Notes: a model not told the origin generated them from the letters alone. A stretch of DNA of 64,000 nucleotides from Paenibacillus sp. J45TS6 (GCF_018403285.1 NZ_BOSJ01000007.1:186001-250000), one strand, 5' to 3'. Shown: positions 27,856 through 36,487, counted from the first letter of the stretch. Numbers and translations: made by a program.

Positions 27856-29222
27856 AATTAATATTGCTATCTGGTGGATCAGGGAAAAGACTTTGGCCAC
27901 TATCTAATGACGCAAGATCTAAACAGTTTCTTAGAATATTAGATATGGATGGTCAAGATGAAAAAGTATCTATGGTACAGAGAGTATGGGAACAGCTGAA
28001 AAAAAACGGTTTATCAGATGATTCTTATATTTCGACAAGTCAGAGTCAGGTCGAGATTCTAAATAATCAATTGGAAAATGAAATAAGATTAGTAGTTGAG
28101 CCTGAAAGAAGGGATACATTCCCTGCAATATCTTTAGCAGCATCTTACTTATATAGTATGTCAAGTGTGAGTCTAGATGAAACAATTGTAATTTTACCGG
28201 TTGATCCATATGTAGAAGACCAATTTTTTGAAAATGTCAAAAATCTTGATCAAGTATTAAATGATTCAGGAGCAGATATCGCGCTTATTGGTGTTAAGCC
28301 AACTTATCCTTCTGAGAAATACGGGTATATTATTCCAGAACAAATTGATAACAATCAATTCTATACAAATGTTAATACATTCGTTGAAAAACCTCATCAT
28401 TCTGAAGCAGTGTCAATGATTTCTCAAGGCGCTCTTTGGAATTGTGGGGTTTTTGCATTTAAACTAAACTATTTAATTGATTTGCTTATTGAATTGGGTT
28501 TACCTATCCAGTATGAAACTATGTTGAGTCAATATGGACAAATGCCTTCCACTAGCTTTGATTATAAAGTAGTCGAGAATGCTAAGAATATTGTAGTTAG
28601 CCCATATCATGGGTACTGGAAAGACCTAGGAACTTGGAATACATTAACGGATGAAATGACTAACCCTATTGTTGGTAAAGGCTACATCTCTGAAGATTCT
28701 ATTAATTCTCATCTTATTAACGAACTGAATCTTCCTGTAACAGTGTTAGGCCTTTCTAACATTGTAGTAGCCGTAAGTCCTGACGGAATTTTGGTGAGTG
28801 ATAAGGATGAAAGTCCACGGATCAAAGAGATTTTAAAGTCGGATACATCCAGACCAATGTTTGAAGAAAGAAGATGGGGATATTATCAGGTTGTTGATTA
28901 TTCTCAAAATAAAGAGAAAGATCAAATTCTAACTAAGAAAATATGTATAACAGCCGGAAATAACCTTAGCTATCAGTATCATATATTCCGTGAGGAACTA
29001 TGGACTATTGTATCTGGAGAGGGAGAGTTAGTGTTAAATAATTCAATCCAAACTTTGAAAAAAGGTGATTTAATAAGAATTCCTCCTAAAACAATGCATA
29101 GTGTAAAGGCAATTTCAGATCTTGAGATCATTGAAGTACAAATGGGATCAAATCTGATAGAAGAAGACATTATTAGGCTTAGTACTGATTGGTCCGAAAT
29201 CATTAAGTTCTGTATAAAATAA
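27852..29222 (+). CDS. manC: Mannose-1-phosphate guanylyltransferase / mannose-6-phosphate isomerase
   Basis: A 456-residue type II bifunctional enzyme that makes GDP-mannose. The N-terminal nucleotidyltransferase has LLSGGSGKRLWPLSNDARSK, the FVEKP lysine motif near 178 and WNCGVFAF. The C-terminal cupin domain (about 335-445) has RRWGYYQVVDY, SYQYHIFREELWTIVSGEGE and RIPPKTMHS, the isomerase half. The start overlaps the mannosyltransferase gene. In the operon it supplies donor for the enzyme encoded just upstream. Confidence 0.92.
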   Translation: MKLILLSGGSGKRLWPLSNDARSKQFLRILDMDGQDEKVSMVQRVWEQLKKNGLSDDSYISTSQSQVEILNNQLENEIRLVVEPERRDTFPAISLAASYLYSMSSVSLDETIVILPVDPYVEDQFFENVKNLDQVLNDSGADIALIGVKPTYPSEKYGYIIPEQIDNNQFYTNVNTFVEKPHHSEAVSMISQGALWNCGVFAFKLNYLIDLLIELGLPIQYETMLSQYGQMPSTSFDYKVVENAKNIVVSPYHGYWKDLGTWNTLTDEMTNPIVGKGYISEDSINSHLINELNLPVTVLGLSNIVVAVSPDGILVSDKDESPRIKEILKSDTSRPMFEERRWGYYQVVDYSQNKEKDQILTKKICITAGNNLSYQYHIFREELWTIVSGEGELVLNNSIQTLKKGDLIRIPPKTMHSVKAISDLEIIEVQMGSNLIEEDIIRLSTDWSEIIKFCIK

Positions 29223-29236
29223 GGAGGAAATTTATA

Positions 29237-30562
29237 ATGAAAATTGCTGTCATAGGTACAGGTTATGTTGGATTGGTTTCAGGAGTATGTTTTTCTGAGA
29301 TAGGTAACGAAGTTATTTGTGTAGATAATAATCCATTAAAGGTAGAGATGTTGGAAAAGGGTGAAGTTCCAATCTACGAACCAGGACTTGATGAGTTAAT
29401 CATAAAAAACAAGGCAGCCGGAAGGCTGTCTTTTACTTTTGATGTAACTAGTGCAGTGCAGAGTTCTGATCTAGTTATATTAGCTGTAGGGACACCGCCT
29501 CTACCAAGTGGAGAAGCTGATCTAAGCTATATAAAACAAGCAGCAATAGATGTAGCGAAAGCAATGGATGGGTACAAAATTATAGCGACAAAGAGTACTG
29601 TTCCTGTGGGTACAAATGAATATGTAGCTAGTATTATTAAGTCAAACAGTCATTATCCATTCTCGGTTGCTTCATTACCTGAATTTCTTAGAGAAGGTTC
29701 AGCAATTTATGATACCCTCAATCCAAACCGCATTGTAATCGGTTCTAATGATTATGAAACACAACGAACTCTTGTAGAACTACACTTGCCGTTAACTACT
29801 AATATCATTACAACTGATCTTCGATCAGCAGAAATGATTAAATACGCATCTAATGCATTCTTGGCAACAAAAATTTCATTTATAAACGAAATTGCTAATA
29901 TTTGCGAGAAAGTAGGCGCTGATGTAACTAGAGTAGCAGAAGGAATGGGATATGATCAACGGATAGGAAGTTCGTTCCTTCAAGCTGGTATCGGTTATGG
30001 GGGTTCTTGCTTCCCTAAAGATACAGAAGCATTAATTCAAATCGCGGAGAATGTGGATTATGAATTTAGATTGTTAAAATCAGTCGTTGAAGTTAATAAG
30101 GATCAACGCTTTAATATTATTAGAAAACTTGAAATGGCACTAGGATCTCTTAAAAATAAGAACATTGCAATTTGGGGGTTGGCTTTTAAACCAAATACAG
30201 ACGATATTCGAGACGCTCCTGCACACAGTATTATTCAGGAGTTAATTAAGTTGGGAGCTAATGTGAAAGCATACGATCCAATTGCTACTGCTAACTTTCA
30301 AAAAGAACTTAATCATGAATCTATTTCTTGGTGTGAAACTGCACTCGAGGCAGCAAAAGATAGTGATGCTCTATGTCTCTTGACTGAATGGTCTGAATTC
30401 GCAGAGATTGATTTGTTTGATTTAGCATCAACCATGGCTCATCCAGTATTAATTGATGGAAGAAACGTTTATGATCCAGAGAAAGTAAAGGATGCATCGT
30501 TCACTTATTATTCAGTTGGTCGTCCTCATACAGCTAATACTTATACTGAGGCTATGTCCTAA
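29237..30562 (+). CDS. ugd: UDP-glucose 6-dehydrogenase
   Basis: A 441-residue enzyme (TuaD/YwqF/Ugd family) that oxidises UDP-glucose to UDP-glucuronate. GTGYVGLVSGVCFSEIG is the NAD motif. EFLREGSAI, ASNAFLATKISFINEIAN and the catalytic cysteine in GYGGSCFPKDTEAL are all present, as is GLAFKPNTDDIRDAP in the C-terminal domain. It uses GalU product and feeds the UXS-like epimerase. Proteins of this family are substrates of BY-kinases in B. subtilis, and such a kinase is encoded in the same operon. AAGGAGG precedes ATG. Confidence 0.95.
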   Translation: MKIAVIGTGYVGLVSGVCFSEIGNEVICVDNNPLKVEMLEKGEVPIYEPGLDELIIKNKAAGRLSFTFDVTSAVQSSDLVILAVGTPPLPSGEADLSYIKQAAIDVAKAMDGYKIIATKSTVPVGTNEYVASIIKSNSHYPFSVASLPEFLREGSAIYDTLNPNRIVIGSNDYETQRTLVELHLPLTTNIITTDLRSAEMIKYASNAFLATKISFINEIANICEKVGADVTRVAEGMGYDQRIGSSFLQAGIGYGGSCFPKDTEALIQIAENVDYEFRLLKSVVEVNKDQRFNIIRKLEMALGSLKNKNIAIWGLAFKPNTDDIRDAPAHSIIQELIKLGANVKAYDPIATANFQKELNHESISWCETALEAAKDSDALCLLTEWSEFAEIDLFDLASTMAHPVLIDGRNVYDPEKVKDASFTYYSVGRPHTANTYTEAMS

Positions 30563-30582
30563 TGGACATAGCTTCTTTTTTT
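30548..30582 (+). terminator. Terminator overlapping the ugd stop codon
   Basis: GCTATGTCC (30551-30559), loop TAAT, and GGACATAGC (30564-30572) make a perfect 9-bp stem followed by TTCTTTTTTT. The ugd stop codon lies in the loop. Confidence 0.88.
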
Positions 30583-30624
30583 AGGTTCCAAAACTACCCT
30601 ATAACAGATCGGGGAATATTATAG

Positions 30625-31569
30625 ATGAAAAGATGGGCGAAGGTCACACTTAGCATAGCTTCGTTATTTATAGTTCTTGGTGTTGGATACGGTGTTTATT
30701 TATACAAATCTATTGAATCGACTGCGGAAAGTATATATGAACCTAGAGATCCTATTCCTGCAGTCACTAATATAGATGGTGGACAACAAACAGATACAGA
30801 TGCCATATCTGAGAAAATAGCAGATCAAGAGCCCTTTTCCGTACTACTATTAGGAGTGGATGAGAGAGCGAACGATGTGGGACGCTCGGATACGATGGTT
30901 GTTCTTACCGTGAACCCTGCTAAACATTCTATTCTCATGTTTAATATTCCTAGAGATACTCGTACAGAAATCGTAGGAAGAGGAACAGAAGACAAAATTA
31001 ATCACGCCTATGCTTTTGGTGGTGTAAACATGTCTGTACAAACAGTTGAAAAATTTCTAGGTTCTCCAATTGATTACTATGTAAAGGTTAATATGGAGGG
31101 ATTCACATCAATCATAGACTTATTGGGTGGTGTTGAAGTAGATAACCCATTTGAATTTACTATTGATGGAGAATTATTTGCTAAAGGTCCGATACAATTA
31201 ACGGGGGAAGAGGCACTATTATTTTCCCGTATGAGATATGACGATCCTCGCGGCGATCTCGGACGTAACGCAAGACAACGTGAGATTATCCAAGAGTTGA
31301 TGAATAATGCACTCCAGGTTTCTAGCGTAACCAAAATCCAAAATATCTTAGGTGAAGTAGGCAATAATGTAAAGACGGATATTACGTTTGATGAAATGAA
31401 GCAATTTATTAAGGATTATCGTTCAGATCTAAAAAACATCGAGACGATAGAAATACAAGGTCACGGTCAGCGTATTAATGGAATCTACTATTACATTGTA
31501 GACGAACAAGAACGGGAACGAGCACAGAACTTAATGAAGGAACATTTGCAAAGGGTTGATACTCCTTGA
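30625..31569 (+). CDS. LytR-CpsA-Psr (LCP) family glycopolymer transferase
   Basis: A 314-residue membrane-anchored enzyme with one N-terminal helix (about 7-27). The LCP domain is clear: LLLGVDERANDVGRSDTMVV, FNIPRDTRTEI, KINHAYAFGG, and LLFSRMRYDDPRGDLGRNAR-type motifs with catalytic arginines. LCP enzymes attach teichoic acids or capsular polymers from polyprenyl carriers to peptidoglycan. Lying after the polysaccharide genes, it may link the polymer to the wall. It starts only about 40 bases past the ugd terminator, leaving little room for its own promoter. Confidence 0.92.
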   Translation: MKRWAKVTLSIASLFIVLGVGYGVYLYKSIESTAESIYEPRDPIPAVTNIDGGQQTDTDAISEKIADQEPFSVLLLGVDERANDVGRSDTMVVLTVNPAKHSILMFNIPRDTRTEIVGRGTEDKINHAYAFGGVNMSVQTVEKFLGSPIDYYVKVNMEGFTSIIDLLGGVEVDNPFEFTIDGELFAKGPIQLTGEEALLFSRMRYDDPRGDLGRNARQREIIQELMNNALQVSSVTKIQNILGEVGNNVKTDITFDEMKQFIKDYRSDLKNIETIEIQGHGQRINGIYYYIVDEQERERAQNLMKEHLQRVDTP

Positions 31570-32093
31570 GTAGACTTGAGAGAAAAAGGGCGAATAGAAA
31601 AAAGAAGCAATGGATTTATTTGCTTATTGGCATCCTTCTTGTATGGGCAGTATTCATCTTGTTTATGTCCACTCGATCTTATCAACAACAGACCATTCGC
31701 CCTCTTCTTATTAAAATCGCAAATCAGATTAATATAGATATCCCTTTACCTAATGTTAAGGTTCATTATGCGGGAAATAACTACGATCTTCAGTCAAATC
31801 CCTATGGTTTCATTGAATTTACTTTTCGCAAAAGTGCCCATGTATTTGTATATGCTGTACTCACACTACTAGCCCATTATCTGATTCGGAAAAAGTGGGG
31901 GAGAAGTCTATACAGCTATATTATCCCGCTCGTTTTTGTTGTTATTGTGGCAAGTATTGATGAGACCTTGCAGAAATATTCAGTGGATCGAACGTCATCT
32001 CCCTATGACGTTCTCCTAGACTTCACCGGTGGATGCATCGCTCTACTACTCATGATCCTGATTGAAAGTTTCTCACGTAGACGAAAGGTCTAA
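31566..32093 (+). CDS. VanZ-like family membrane protein
   Basis: A 175-residue protein with four predicted transmembrane segments (about 16-34, 91-106, 116-133, 150-168). The loop between the first two carries FRKSAHVFVYAVLTLLAHYL, and ASIDETLQ, SSPYDVLLDFTGG complete the VanZ-like signature. VanZ itself confers low-level teicoplanin resistance by an unknown route; most homologues are uncharacterised. TTG start overlaps the LCP stop by four bases, so it is coupled to it. Confidence 0.88.
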   Translation: MSRLERKRANRKKKQWIYLLIGILLVWAVFILFMSTRSYQQQTIRPLLIKIANQINIDIPLPNVKVHYAGNNYDLQSNPYGFIEFTFRKSAHVFVYAVLTLLAHYLIRKKWGRSLYSYIIPLVFVVIVASIDETLQKYSVDRTSSPYDVLLDFTGGCIALLLMILIESFSRRRKV

Positions 32094-32151
32094 AGATTAC
32101 TCCTCGCTCATAACCTGAGAAAGATACAAAGGACAAGAGGGAGGGAGCATC

Positions 32152-32643
32152 ATGCTGCGCAGACGCCGAGGGAATGGACTTATCAAATTGCTCACTGCCG
32201 TCCTGGTGGTGGGCTTGATTATTCTTTTGTTCTTCAGTGTACGTGGGATGGTTAAATCAACAAATGAAGAAGAAGCCGTTAAGATCGTAGAACAATTCTA
32301 TGATTATGAGCAAGAAGGGGACTTCGGAAGTTCATGGGAACTATTTCATTCGCTTATGAAGGAACGATATAAGAAACCCGACTATGTTCAGACCCGGGCG
32401 CATGTGTTCATGCAGCACTTCGGTACGAACACCTTCCAGTATGAACGGAGCGAACCAGAGCGGAAATTTGATGTACAATTGGTTGAAGGAACAGAAGCCT
32501 TGAAGGAAGTTTACCTCATAACAGTAACACAGATCTATCATTCTTCCTTCGGTAATTTCAAGATCGTCCAGCCCGTATATGCTGCTGAAGAGTCAGGCGA
32601 TTGGCGGGTACTATGGTCATTTCAGAAATCGGAAGATTTCTAA
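32152..32643 (+). CDS. Membrane-anchored protein with a probable NTF2-like extracellular domain
   Basis: A 163-residue protein with a basic N-terminus and one transmembrane helix (about 11-31). The remainder, from EEAVKIVEQFYDYEQEGDFG to the C-terminus GDWRVLWSFQKSEDF, has the alternating helix-then-strand character of NTF2-like or DUF4878-like domains. I do not recognise a specific family. ATG follows GGGAGGGAG. It ends the polysaccharide-linked run and is followed by a terminator. Confidence 0.75.
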   Translation: MLRRRRGNGLIKLLTAVLVVGLIILLFFSVRGMVKSTNEEEAVKIVEQFYDYEQEGDFGSSWELFHSLMKERYKKPDYVQTRAHVFMQHFGTNTFQYERSEPERKFDVQLVEGTEALKEVYLITVTQIYHSSFGNFKIVQPVYAAEESGDWRVLWSFQKSEDF

Positions 32644-32661
32644 TGTTGTATACATATGAAG

Positions 32662-32710
32662 AGCCCCTCTATGCACGAAGAAATCCTGTGCAATAGAGGG
32701 GCTTTTTTTG
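32662..32710 (+). terminator. Terminator ending the polysaccharide region
   Basis: AGCCCCTCTATGCAC at 32662-32676 pairs with GTGCAATAGAGGGGCT at 32688-32703 with one bulge, followed by TTTTTT. Confidence 0.88.
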
Positions 32711-32753
32711 CTTTTCATTCCTACTTTTTTCGAGATTTCTAAGCAAAGTTGTC

Positions 32754-32879
32754 CTAACGTACAAGCAGTAAGCGTACAATAAAGTAGGTCAAGATGGGTG
32801 CGCCTACAATAACCAGTACAGGTACGAGGCTGATGTGCCTCGATGCATTCCTCCTCCATTTTTTCACTGTTCTTCTCAT
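32754..32879 (-). CDS. Small single-span membrane protein, 41 residues
   Basis: On the minus strand AGGAGG (32887-32892) precedes three successive ATG codons; the third gives seven-base spacing. The product begins MRRTVKKWRRNASRH, strongly basic, then a hydrophobic span (residues about 17-40) and ends LLLVR. It therefore looks like a small membrane peptide with positive-inside topology. An operator-like AATAC-AAATT-GTATC palindrome lies 34 bases upstream of the start. I do not recognise a family. Overlap with no other gene, the strong ribosome binding site and the operator support it as real. Confidence 0.6.
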   Translation of the reverse strand: MRRTVKKWRRNASRHISLVPVLVIVGAPILTYFIVRLLLVR

Positions 32880-32912
32880 CATCATTCCTCCTAATAACAA
32901 CCATATTTCTAC

Positions 32913-32927
32913 AATACAAATTGTATC
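32913..32927 (-). promoter_or_regulatory. GATAC-N5-GTATC-type palindrome upstream of the small membrane protein
   Basis: AATAC-AAATT-GTATC. It differs from the arms seen at 13090 and 33093 by one base. The context TACAAATTGTATCATTT is nearly the same as at 13126-13142, which argues for a shared binding protein. Confidence 0.55.
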
Positions 32928-33060
32928 ATTTGTCCGTGATCGTGTGAATGTGAAAAATGACTCGTTTTCGTAAATATGATGTGATTTAACCTTTTTTTCA
33001 GAAAAAACGCGATTTAACCCCTAAAATACAGGTTATATTTGTAATATGGAGTGATTATTC

Positions 33061-33107
33061 TTGACAAAGATATAGGACTCCATTATGTTCGAGATACAAA
33101 ATGTATC
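33061..33107 (+). promoter_or_regulatory. Promoter with GATAC-N5-GTATC operator
   Basis: TTGACA (33061-33066), 17-base spacer, TATGTT (33084-33089), then GATACA-AAA-TGTATC at 33093-33107, a perfect 15-base palindrome lying over the expected transcription start. It serves the CxxC protein gene at 33173. Confidence 0.7.
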
Positions 33108-33172
33108 GAATTAGATCGATTTTTGTAGTTCAAGAATGTGTTACACGTTACTTGAATGGGAGGGGATTTTTA

Positions 33173-33466
33173 GTGATAGGTACTCGCCGTTTTTATTGTG
33201 TGGCCTGCAAGAAAATTATGTGGGTCGAGAATGAGTCTGTACGTACTTTTGACTCAGATCGCATTACTGCCGATCTTATCTTCCGGACGGGATTCTATCG
33301 AAATGAAATGCCGCTAGGATATTGTGGTCACTGCCGTGAAATTCACCATCATCTGCAAGATCAGGAGCAGGCTGTGCAGCAGGAAAGTCATCATCTTCCT
33401 TCCATGTATTCTTCTCAGAAGAGTGCTTCACCTCTCGAATGTGGTACAGGTTGTATGGTACACTAG
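33173..33466 (+). CDS. Small CxxC protein, possible zinc ribbon
   Basis: A 97-residue protein with YCVACKK (residues 8-14) and YCGHCRE (about 49-55), two CxxC pairs 41 residues apart that could bind one zinc. The C-terminal third is Gln/His/Ser-rich and looks disordered, ending CGTGCMVH. GTG 33173 with GGGAGGGG ahead is chosen over the ATG at 33101, which lies inside the operator palindrome and lacks a ribosome binding site. Family not recognised. The same palindrome occurs at the XRE repressor locus, suggesting common control. Confidence 0.65.
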   Translation: MIGTRRFYCVACKKIMWVENESVRTFDSDRITADLIFRTGFYRNEMPLGYCGHCREIHHHLQDQEQAVQQESHHLPSMYSSQKSASPLECGTGCMVH

Positions 33467-33524
33467 CTTCTGAGCTTAAGTTTCGGTACGAATCTGTACG
33501 ATATTTGATAAATAAGGAGTGAAC

Positions 33525-34439
33525 TTGTCCGTGCATCAAGAACCGGTTGTTCGAATGCAAGGGGTCAGCAAAGTCATTTCTTCCCGCTATCTAGTACGAG
33601 ACCTGACTCTGGATATCCATCCAGGCCAGGTCTTTGGTTTTTTAGGACCCAATGGTGCGGGAAAAACGACGACGATCCGTATGATGGTTGGACTGATTTC
33701 GATCAGTGAAGGCGATATACATATTGCGGGGCATAGTATAAAACATGAATTTGAAGATGCGATTCGCGAGGTAGGGGCGATCGTTGAGAACCCGGAAATG
33801 TACAAGTTTATGACCGGGTACCAGAACCTGTTACATTTTGCCCTTATGTCACCAGGTGTAACCAAAGAACGAATTCAGGAAGCGATTGAACTCGTCGGAC
33901 TTACGCAGCGTATCCATGATAAGGTGAAGAATTACTCTCTAGGAATGCGGCAGCGACTTGGCGTGGCACAGGCAATATTGCATCGTCCCAAGTTACTTAT
34001 TCTAGATGAGCCGACGAATGGACTGGACCCTCAGGGAATTCGTGAACTGCGCGACTATCTCCGCAAACTATGTGATGAAGAAGGAACGACCGTCTTCGTA
34101 TCCAGTCACCTGTTATCTGAGATGGAGCTGATGTGTGATACGGTGGCTGTCATACAAAATGGAAACCTCATCGATGTGAGAAGCGTAAAAGAAGAAGGAG
34201 TACAAACGGCTACGGAATATGTCTTTGAGGTGAGTGACGTGGATATGGCGTACAAGCTCCTTAAGGGTGAAGGAAGAGTAGAACAAGGGATGTTATATCT
34301 GTCTGGAACGAGAGATGAGGCTGCAGCGATGAATGCTCTTCTAGTGCAGAGTGGTATACAGGTATATGGAATTCGTGCTAGAAGGAATTCTCTAGAAGAT
34401 CGGTTCCTAGCCCTTACGGGAGGTGAATCGATTGAGTAA
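33525..34439 (+). CDS. ABC transporter ATP-binding protein (BcrA/ABC-2 type)
   Basis: A 304-residue ATPase. Walker A GPNGAGKTTT, signature YSLGMRQRLG, Walker B LLILDEPTNGLDPQG and the SSHLLSEME switch are all present, and the C-terminal 90 residues form the extension typical of the BcrA/NatA group. TTG 33525 with AAGGAG ahead is the preferred start; GTG 33519 and GTG 33531 are alternatives. It pairs with the permease overlapping its end. Substrate unknown: peptide antibiotic export or sodium export are both known in the family. Confidence 0.9.
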   Translation: MSVHQEPVVRMQGVSKVISSRYLVRDLTLDIHPGQVFGFLGPNGAGKTTTIRMMVGLISISEGDIHIAGHSIKHEFEDAIREVGAIVENPEMYKFMTGYQNLLHFALMSPGVTKERIQEAIELVGLTQRIHDKVKNYSLGMRQRLGVAQAILHRPKLLILDEPTNGLDPQGIRELRDYLRKLCDEEGTTVFVSSHLLSEMELMCDTVAVIQNGNLIDVRSVKEEGVQTATEYVFEVSDVDMAYKLLKGEGRVEQGMLYLSGTRDEAAAMNALLVQSGIQVYGIRARRNSLEDRFLALTGGESIE

Positions 34440-35217
34440 TTTTATGATGCTTGTCCATAATGAGAATATGAAGATATACCGGCGTATGCGGACATGGGTC
34501 ATGCTGGGCATTTTGGCCTTTATGTCGATCATCATTCCCTATCTCTTTTCCGGCAACGGGGGAGGAGAGACGACTTCCTTCTGGGAGGGAGCGATGCTCT
34601 CCGTTACGTTTGTCAGCTTCCTGAATACGATCTTTGCCGTCGTGATCGCAGCAGATTCCGTAGCAGGGGAGTTCTCTTGGGGGACGATTAAGCTCTTGCT
34701 GATCCGTCCTTGGACGAGGAGTAAGATTCTTTTCTCCAAGTATCTTTCTGTTCTGCTATTCAGCATACTCAGTACACTTACTATGATTCTGCTTGCTCTT
34801 GGTACATCGTATCTGCTCCTATCTTCTACAGCAGATGTGGGAATGATACCTGAAAATATGACTCCCGCGAGTTATGCAGTGATTAGTTGGGTATTTGAAT
34901 ATGTAGATCTATTTATTACGATTGCGATTGCTTTTATGGTATCAACCGTATTTCGTTCGGGTGCGCTTGCGATTGGCTTGTCTCTATTTATCCTATTTAC
35001 TCAGGGAATCTTCGGAATGATCTTTAATCCTGAACGTTATGGATGGGCGAAGTACATACTATTTACGAATATGGATCTTAGTCAGTATCTGTATGTGTAT
35101 GGGGATGGCCTCGGAGGTATGAGTCTTGGTTTCTCGATGATGATTCTTGCCGTGTATTATGTCATCTTTATGGGAATCTCCTGGTACGTATTTAATAAAA
35201 GAGATGTGGCTGCGTAA
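34432..35217 (+). CDS. ABC-2 type transporter permease
   Basis: A 261-residue membrane protein with six predicted helices (first near 20-40, last near 235-255). The segment AADSVAGEFSWGTIKLLLIRPWTR is the diagnostic cytoplasmic motif of ABC-2 permeases such as BcrB. The TTG start at 34432 follows GGGAGGTGA and overlaps the ATPase stop by eight bases, so the two form one transporter. Substrate not determined. Confidence 0.9.
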   Translation: MSNFMMLVHNENMKIYRRMRTWVMLGILAFMSIIIPYLFSGNGGGETTSFWEGAMLSVTFVSFLNTIFAVVIAADSVAGEFSWGTIKLLLIRPWTRSKILFSKYLSVLLFSILSTLTMILLALGTSYLLLSSTADVGMIPENMTPASYAVISWVFEYVDLFITIAIAFMVSTVFRSGALAIGLSLFILFTQGIFGMIFNPERYGWAKYILFTNMDLSQYLYVYGDGLGGMSLGFSMMILAVYYVIFMGISWYVFNKRDVAA

Positions 35218-35313
35218 AGCAGCATGACCGGATCGTAGTTACGCTTAAAGATATCCATACAGAAGCTTCGCTGCATATCGTAGACAAAATTTATGTGGAT
35301 GGAGGGTCTGGCA

Positions 35314-36393
35314 TTGACTCAAACAAACCGATTTTTCCGATTTTTGATCGGAATTATTCTGGTCTTTCTTGTGATTTACCTGGGTTCAAAAGTAAACTTT
35401 ATTTTTGACCCGATCATCTCGTTCGTCAGTATTATTCTTGTTCCGCTGATGCTGGCTGCATTTTTCTATTATCTGCTTCGGCCATTAGTAGAAATCATGA
35501 CGAAGCGGAAACTCAATCGTACGATTGCCGTTCTAATTATTTTTCTGGCAATCGCTCTTATACTGGTTGGATTTATTCTAGGCGTATGGCCGTCTCTTCG
35601 GGCGCAGTTCCTCGCATTCATCGAGAGTGCACCGGATCTGCTCAATATGCTTGGGAAGCAAGTGAAGGAATTAGAACAGAGCGGCGTTCTTGCCGAGTTT
35701 TTCCCGGAAGGTACGAATATACTATCTAAGGTGACTGATATTATCAATCAGGGATTTACGGTGGCCGCCAACTATTTGTCGGGCCTCGTTTCCTTCTTCT
35801 CCTCCTTTGTGGTCGTACTTTTTGTCTCACCGATTATGCTGTTCTTCATGCTCAAAGAGGGCGGTAAATTTGGGGAGAACATTGTCAGCTTCCTGCCAAG
35901 ACGTTTTCGGGATGAAGGTACAGACTTGCTGAATGATATTGATAACTCACTCAGTGGATTTATTGTAGGCCGTGTCATTGCAAACATTGCATTAGGTGTA
36001 CTCATGTACATTGGCTTTCTTATTATTGGTCTACCTTATGCGTTACTTCTTACCGTCGTCTCCATAATTATGAATTTCATTCCGTTCATTGGAGCGATTG
36101 TATCTTCCATTCCGATTGTGATTATTGCCTTCACAGAGGAACCTATGATGGCATTCTGGGCGCTGGTTATCATCCTTGTTGCACAGCAAATTCAGGATAA
36201 TCTACTGGCACCATACATTATGAACAAGACACTGGATATCCATCCAATCACGACGATTGTTGTTGTACTCGTGGGTGGAGATATCGGAGGCCTAATCGGT
36301 ATGCTGCTGGCGATCCCCGTCTACATGACGGTAAAGATCATTGTAGGCCGTGTATATAACGTGTTCTTTAAAGATCGCTGGGAAAAAGCATAG
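35314..36393 (+). CDS. AI-2E family transporter (YtvI/PerM-like)
   Basis: A 359-residue membrane protein with about eight helices. The family motif is seen in the C-terminal half: GLPYALLLTVVSIIMNFIPF near 248 and DNLLAPYIMNKTLDIHPITT near 300. Members include TqsA and sodium/proton antiporters; exact substrate is unclear. TTG 35314 with GGAGGG seven bases ahead is preferred to ATG 35293, which sits before that site. It stands between an ABC exporter and a terminator. Confidence 0.88.
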   Translation: MTQTNRFFRFLIGIILVFLVIYLGSKVNFIFDPIISFVSIILVPLMLAAFFYYLLRPLVEIMTKRKLNRTIAVLIIFLAIALILVGFILGVWPSLRAQFLAFIESAPDLLNMLGKQVKELEQSGVLAEFFPEGTNILSKVTDIINQGFTVAANYLSGLVSFFSSFVVVLFVSPIMLFFMLKEGGKFGENIVSFLPRRFRDEGTDLLNDIDNSLSGFIVGRVIANIALGVLMYIGFLIIGLPYALLLTVVSIIMNFIPFIGAIVSSIPIVIIAFTEEPMMAFWALVIILVAQQIQDNLLAPYIMNKTLDIHPITTIVVVLVGGDIGGLIGMLLAIPVYMTVKIIVGRVYNVFFKDRWEKA

Positions 36394-36445
36394 AGGAATT
36401 GTAAGAAAACTAAAATTCAACAATCTCTGCTTGAAAATAAAGCAA

Positions 36446-36487
36446 AATAAGGCCCGCATCCTCACTACAGAGGAAGCGGGCCTTATT
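36446..36487. terminator. Terminator between convergent genes
   Basis: AATAAGGCCCGC (36447-36458) pairs with GCGGGCCTTATT (36476-36487), and CCTC/GAGG extends the stem inside. It can serve both the AI-2E gene and the converging CorC-like gene. Confidence 0.8.

Noticed and set aside
30583-30624. Clear promoter for the LCP gene
   Set aside because: No convincing -35/-10 pair was found in the short gap after the terminator.
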